Source: Takakia lepidozioides (taxonomy: Eukaryota > Streptophyta > Takakiopsida > Takakiales > Takakiaceae). Taken from it: DNA of 64,000 bases. Below are positions 61,204 to 64,000 of this stretch, piece by piece. How positions within the stretch are numbered: position 1 is the first letter of the stretch; each line of letters starts with the position of its first letter. The translations under genes were made by a program, and so were the position numbers. Below the pieces are notes generated by a model. The model saw nothing but the letters and a program-made list of their open reading frames with translations, was not told the origin of the DNA and did no database searches. The stretch spans positions 18,910,001 through 18,974,000 of the forward strand of contig CM060733.1 in NCBI GenBank assembly GCA_030704615.1, read 5' to 3'.

Positions 61204-62910
61204 ATGGGTGGCGCAGCGATCTCAACCGCGAAGATGACTTCATTTCTGGTGGCCTTGCTGCTGGCTTCCACATCGGGTAGGCCTGGATTCCTTGATATAC
61301 TACGGTATCAGCAATCTAGCATCCTTCACTCGGTATTTGACATCGTACTGAGCAGTTGGAGCTTGATCTACTACTATTGTAGAGTCAATTATGTAAGACG
61401 GTTTTCGGAACTTTACATCAGAGTAATCCATTTCTTTGACGTCGGAATACTAAGTCCACTGAGTGCCTGGGGAAAGACGGTACTGTACTAACTGAAGTCT
61501 GATGCGATAGCCATTTCCTCCAAGTTGTGAAGGGGTCTTATTTGGCTGGATAGCGAGAGAATCTCTCATAGCCCGGTGGTTGTGGAACGTCTCGAGTCTC
61601 CTCGTGCAAGTGGTTAAAGTCTGTCTGCCCCCTCGCTCTTTCTGGGCACTAATATCTGAGCTTCTTCCCAGCATTCGATAAACAGGTGGGAAGCAAGTTC
61701 CCACTGTAATTGAACATCCTTTGACAGGCCACTCGTGAGCAATTCCGAAACTTTCAATGCGAGATGGTGAACTGTCAAACATCACAAGAAGATATGAAAG
61801 TCTGACTGAGTGTGGATGGGATTTTCTGAATGTTGGAACTGGCCTGACAGGCGTCTCAGCAACTACCTTCACCTTCCTCAATGCATGTGCATTCACTGTG
61901 TGGGTGGGAACACAACCCAATGGGGGTCTCCCTCTTCTAGCTGCTGGCGGATTCGCACTGGCTCCTGGTCAAACAAGTGCTGTGGGGGCACAGCCTGGCT
62001 GGGGAGGACGATTCTGGGGCCGCACTCTTTGCAACTTTGGAGCAACTGGTTGTATGACAGGAGATTGCGGGGGAGTTCTGGAGTGTGGTGGTGCAGGAGG
62101 AAATCCCCCTGCTACATTGGCTGAGTTCACTCTTAATGGAGCAAACGGTGATGATTTTTACGACATTAGCTTAGTCGATGGCTACAACTTACCTCTCAGT
62201 ATAACACCCAGTGGAGGAAGTGGCATGTGTGGTTCTCCTGGTTGCACTAGCAATCTCAATACCCGGTGTCCAAGCGGGTTGGAGGTGTGTCTGCCCTGTA
62301 CTTTCTCTTATTGATATTCCAAGGTTGAAGGGGGACTGGGTGGTGAGAGTTGCATTCCTTCATGGCATTGCATGGCACCTCATTGTGCTTCAGACAAAAT
62401 CCCTACTGCATTGTCAAATATTGTCAATGGTAGCTCTAAGGTGCATAGTGTCAGATTGAGGCAATAGTACTTCTACAGAGATCTACCTAAGTTATCCCAC
62501 AAGGGGATGTTCTTCCACCCACAGCTATCTGGTTTGACAGTTGTCTTCAGAAGAAGCCCAAGGATTGTTGATTGTTCCCCTCAAGTTGGATTCCTATCTA
62601 AATCTCTAGATGGACTTTGAATGTTTGCTGTGTAGCAATTCCAAGGTGCCAATTATTCTGTTTATTTGTGCAGGTTAAAGCTGGTGGCCAGGTGGTAGCC
62701 TGCAAGAGTGCCTGCAGTGCTTATGGTTCATCACAGTATTGCTGTACGGGACCAAACAGCACACCTTCTACCTGTCCCCCCAACCAATATTCACGTGTTT
62801 TCAAAGCAGCTTGCCCTACTGCATACAGCTATGCCTATGACGATGCGAGCAGCACTTTCACCTGCTCAGGGGCCAATTATGCCATAACCTTTTGCCCAAA
62901 TGGTACCTAA
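61204..62910 (+). CDS. Thaumatin-like protein, PR-5 family (3 exons, 247 aa)
   Basis: A secreted thaumatin-fold protein, a family known for beta-glucan binding and defence or developmental roles. Exons: 61204-61276, 61851-62284, 62674-62910 (744 nt, phases consistent). A signal peptide includes [11 protein letters not shown]. The mature part has [118 protein letters not shown] and YAITFCP. Sixteen cysteines, enough for the eight conserved disulfides, and the acidic-cleft residues (R in RFWGR, E in LECGG, D in FYDIS, D in LVDGY, D in YAYDD) are present. The N-terminal [10 protein letters not shown] precedes a second Met that would give a cleaner signal peptide. Confidence 0.94.
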
Positions 62911-63916
62911 CTCAATACGATTGCACTATATTCTTTCCAGTCTGCATTGGTCAACCGTATCGACCGTTTACGAATATATGGTTTTAGAATATTATTATAC
63001 ATGACCCCCAAAATTGTGGGGTGTTAGACTCAAGGGTATCTCTGAATTGGATATTAAGAGCAACGAAAGCATAGTGTTTGAAGCATGTCTTGTAGTGGCG
63101 ACAGACAGACTGGCTCCAGAGTCAGAAGGATCATTGGCTAACTAGTTTTCATTATCCTAGAACTAGTTAAAGCTGGACTCTAGGATGGTTGGAGTTGGAG
63201 ATTACTGATTTCATTTCAGTTTCAAAGCAGAACTGAAAAGATCTCCAAGGGGTAGAGTTTTAGAACTTGCAGATACGTATTTTGTCTACTTAAGGCAAAT
63301 GTTTCCAAGAGTACTTTTACTATTATCCAAGATCCCTTGGGTTTCCTAAGTATAGTCATGGCCAAACTGGTTACCACTGGTCGTGAATCTGCACCAGTGG
63401 GGTGTCTGTTTGTAGTCCCAATTGTAGTTCGAATTGAATTGTAGGTCCTGTAATCGAGTTTGGGATTCTGTACCATACCTGAATCTGCAAATGTGTTGAG
63501 GGACAAGCACACATGAACTGTTCACACATGAACTACAGAACCAAATAAGTGCTTGATTTCCCTCATTGATGAGGAGCGTGGTGTGTTGGTTGGAGTGAGG
63601 TGTAGCAGTAACCAAGTGTAGGATTCTGTTGTTAGTCTGCAAAATGGGCTGAAGCATTTCCAATGATGGGACCCGATAGAGAGAGGAAGTTGAACTAATC
63701 AGAGAGAGCTGGGAAGTTGAGTTGGGTTGGAGCTGGGAATTCATCAACTAGCGCACAGTGTAGATCTACAGGGATGTGAAGTCTGTAGATGGATGACAAC
63801 TGGGTTCTCCATGCAACAAACATGACCTCATATTATAGTGACATGCTTAGGGTGAAGGAGGGAGAGAGAGAGCTAGGGAAGCAAGTGCAGACACCACCTG
63901 GTTCTGGTATCGGGCC
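62911..63916. other. Spacer and upstream region of the HINT-type gene
   Basis: No gene is supported. A minus frame at 63346-63747 has low-complexity Ser/Thr/Leu content and no motif. A GA-rich tract (GGAGGGAGAGAGAGAGC) at 63857-63873 lies in the presumed leader of the next gene. Confidence 0.45.
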
Positions 63917-64000
63917 ATGGCAGACGAGAAGGCAGCGGCGTTATCCGCTGCTGCTGCGAAAGCTGCTGACTCCGGAGCACCCACCATCTTCGACAAGATT
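63917..64000 (+). CDS. HIT-family protein (HINT1-like), first 28 codons
   Basis: The ATG at 63917 opens MADEKAAALSAAAAKAADSG and then APTIFDKI, running to the window edge. An Ala/Lys-rich lead followed by PTIFDKI is the typical start of plant 14-kDa HINT-type histidine-triad purine nucleoside phosphoramidases. The catalytic HxHxH motif would lie beyond the window. Identification rests on this short N-terminus only. A GA-rich leader precedes it. Confidence 0.7.
   Translation, partial: MADEKAAALSAAAAKAADSGAPTIFDKI

Noticed and set aside
61450-61920. 156-codon minus frame overlapping the thaumatin-like gene
   Set aside because: It lies across intron 1 and exon 2 of a well-supported plus-strand gene and has no motif.

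Overview
The window is nuclear DNA of a green plant (streptophyte). The genes have GT-AG introns of roughly 100 to 900 bp and include several whose products are typical of plastids. The repeats are LINEs, tRNA-derived SINEs, chromodomain Ty3/gypsy elements and a hAT-type element. Degenerate pentatricopeptide (PPR) fragments point to a land plant, and the compact introns and repeat mix would suit a bryophyte, lycophyte or fern. The species cannot be fixed from this sequence.

Layout. 0.2-0.7 kb: last exon of a plastid GAPDH (GapA type). 2.6-3.2 kb: a single-exon, probably plastid-targeted protein on the minus strand. 3.9-12.7 kb: gene-poor, with SINE, LINE-tail and degenerate coding pieces. 12.7-13.2 kb: two terminal exons of an unrecognised gene (minus). 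15.4-16.5 kb: a minimal LINE-tail insertion with perfect 14-bp target duplications, then a tandem array with a unit near 220 bp. 17.8-31.1 kb: the gene-dense core, with a METTL21-type methyltransferase (minus), RPS29 (plus), a plastid fibrillin (minus) and HEMB (plus), arranged as two divergent pairs. 31-38 kb: an SDR pseudogene fragment, the C-terminal end of a LINE with its hairpin 3' tail, and a SINE. 38.1-43.6 kb: the triose-phosphate/phosphate translocator, 11 exons (minus). 44-59 kb: a transposon graveyard with a LINE ORF1 piece, a Pogo/Tigger-like fragment, PPR pseudogenes, an LTR retrotransposon with intact LTRs and target duplications, a LINE piece split by a nonautonomous hAT element, and a second rearranged gypsy element. 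61.2-62.9 kb: a thaumatin-like protein with 3 exons. 63.9 kb to the end: the start of a HIT/HINT-type gene.

Function. Five genes in the first 44 kb encode, or probably encode, plastid proteins: GapA (Calvin cycle), HEMB (tetrapyrrole synthesis), fibrillin, the TPT triose-phosphate exporter, and the unnamed transit-peptide protein. All multi-exon gene models given here were assembled by eye. In each of the five complete models the exon phases agree and the summed coding length is divisible by three.

The most interesting signal is a short LINE 3' tail that starts at the ORF2 stop codon. It can fold into two GNRA-capped hairpins and one UUCG-capped hairpin. It recurs four times, and one copy is an 81-bp insertion consisting of the tail alone, flanked by target-site duplications.
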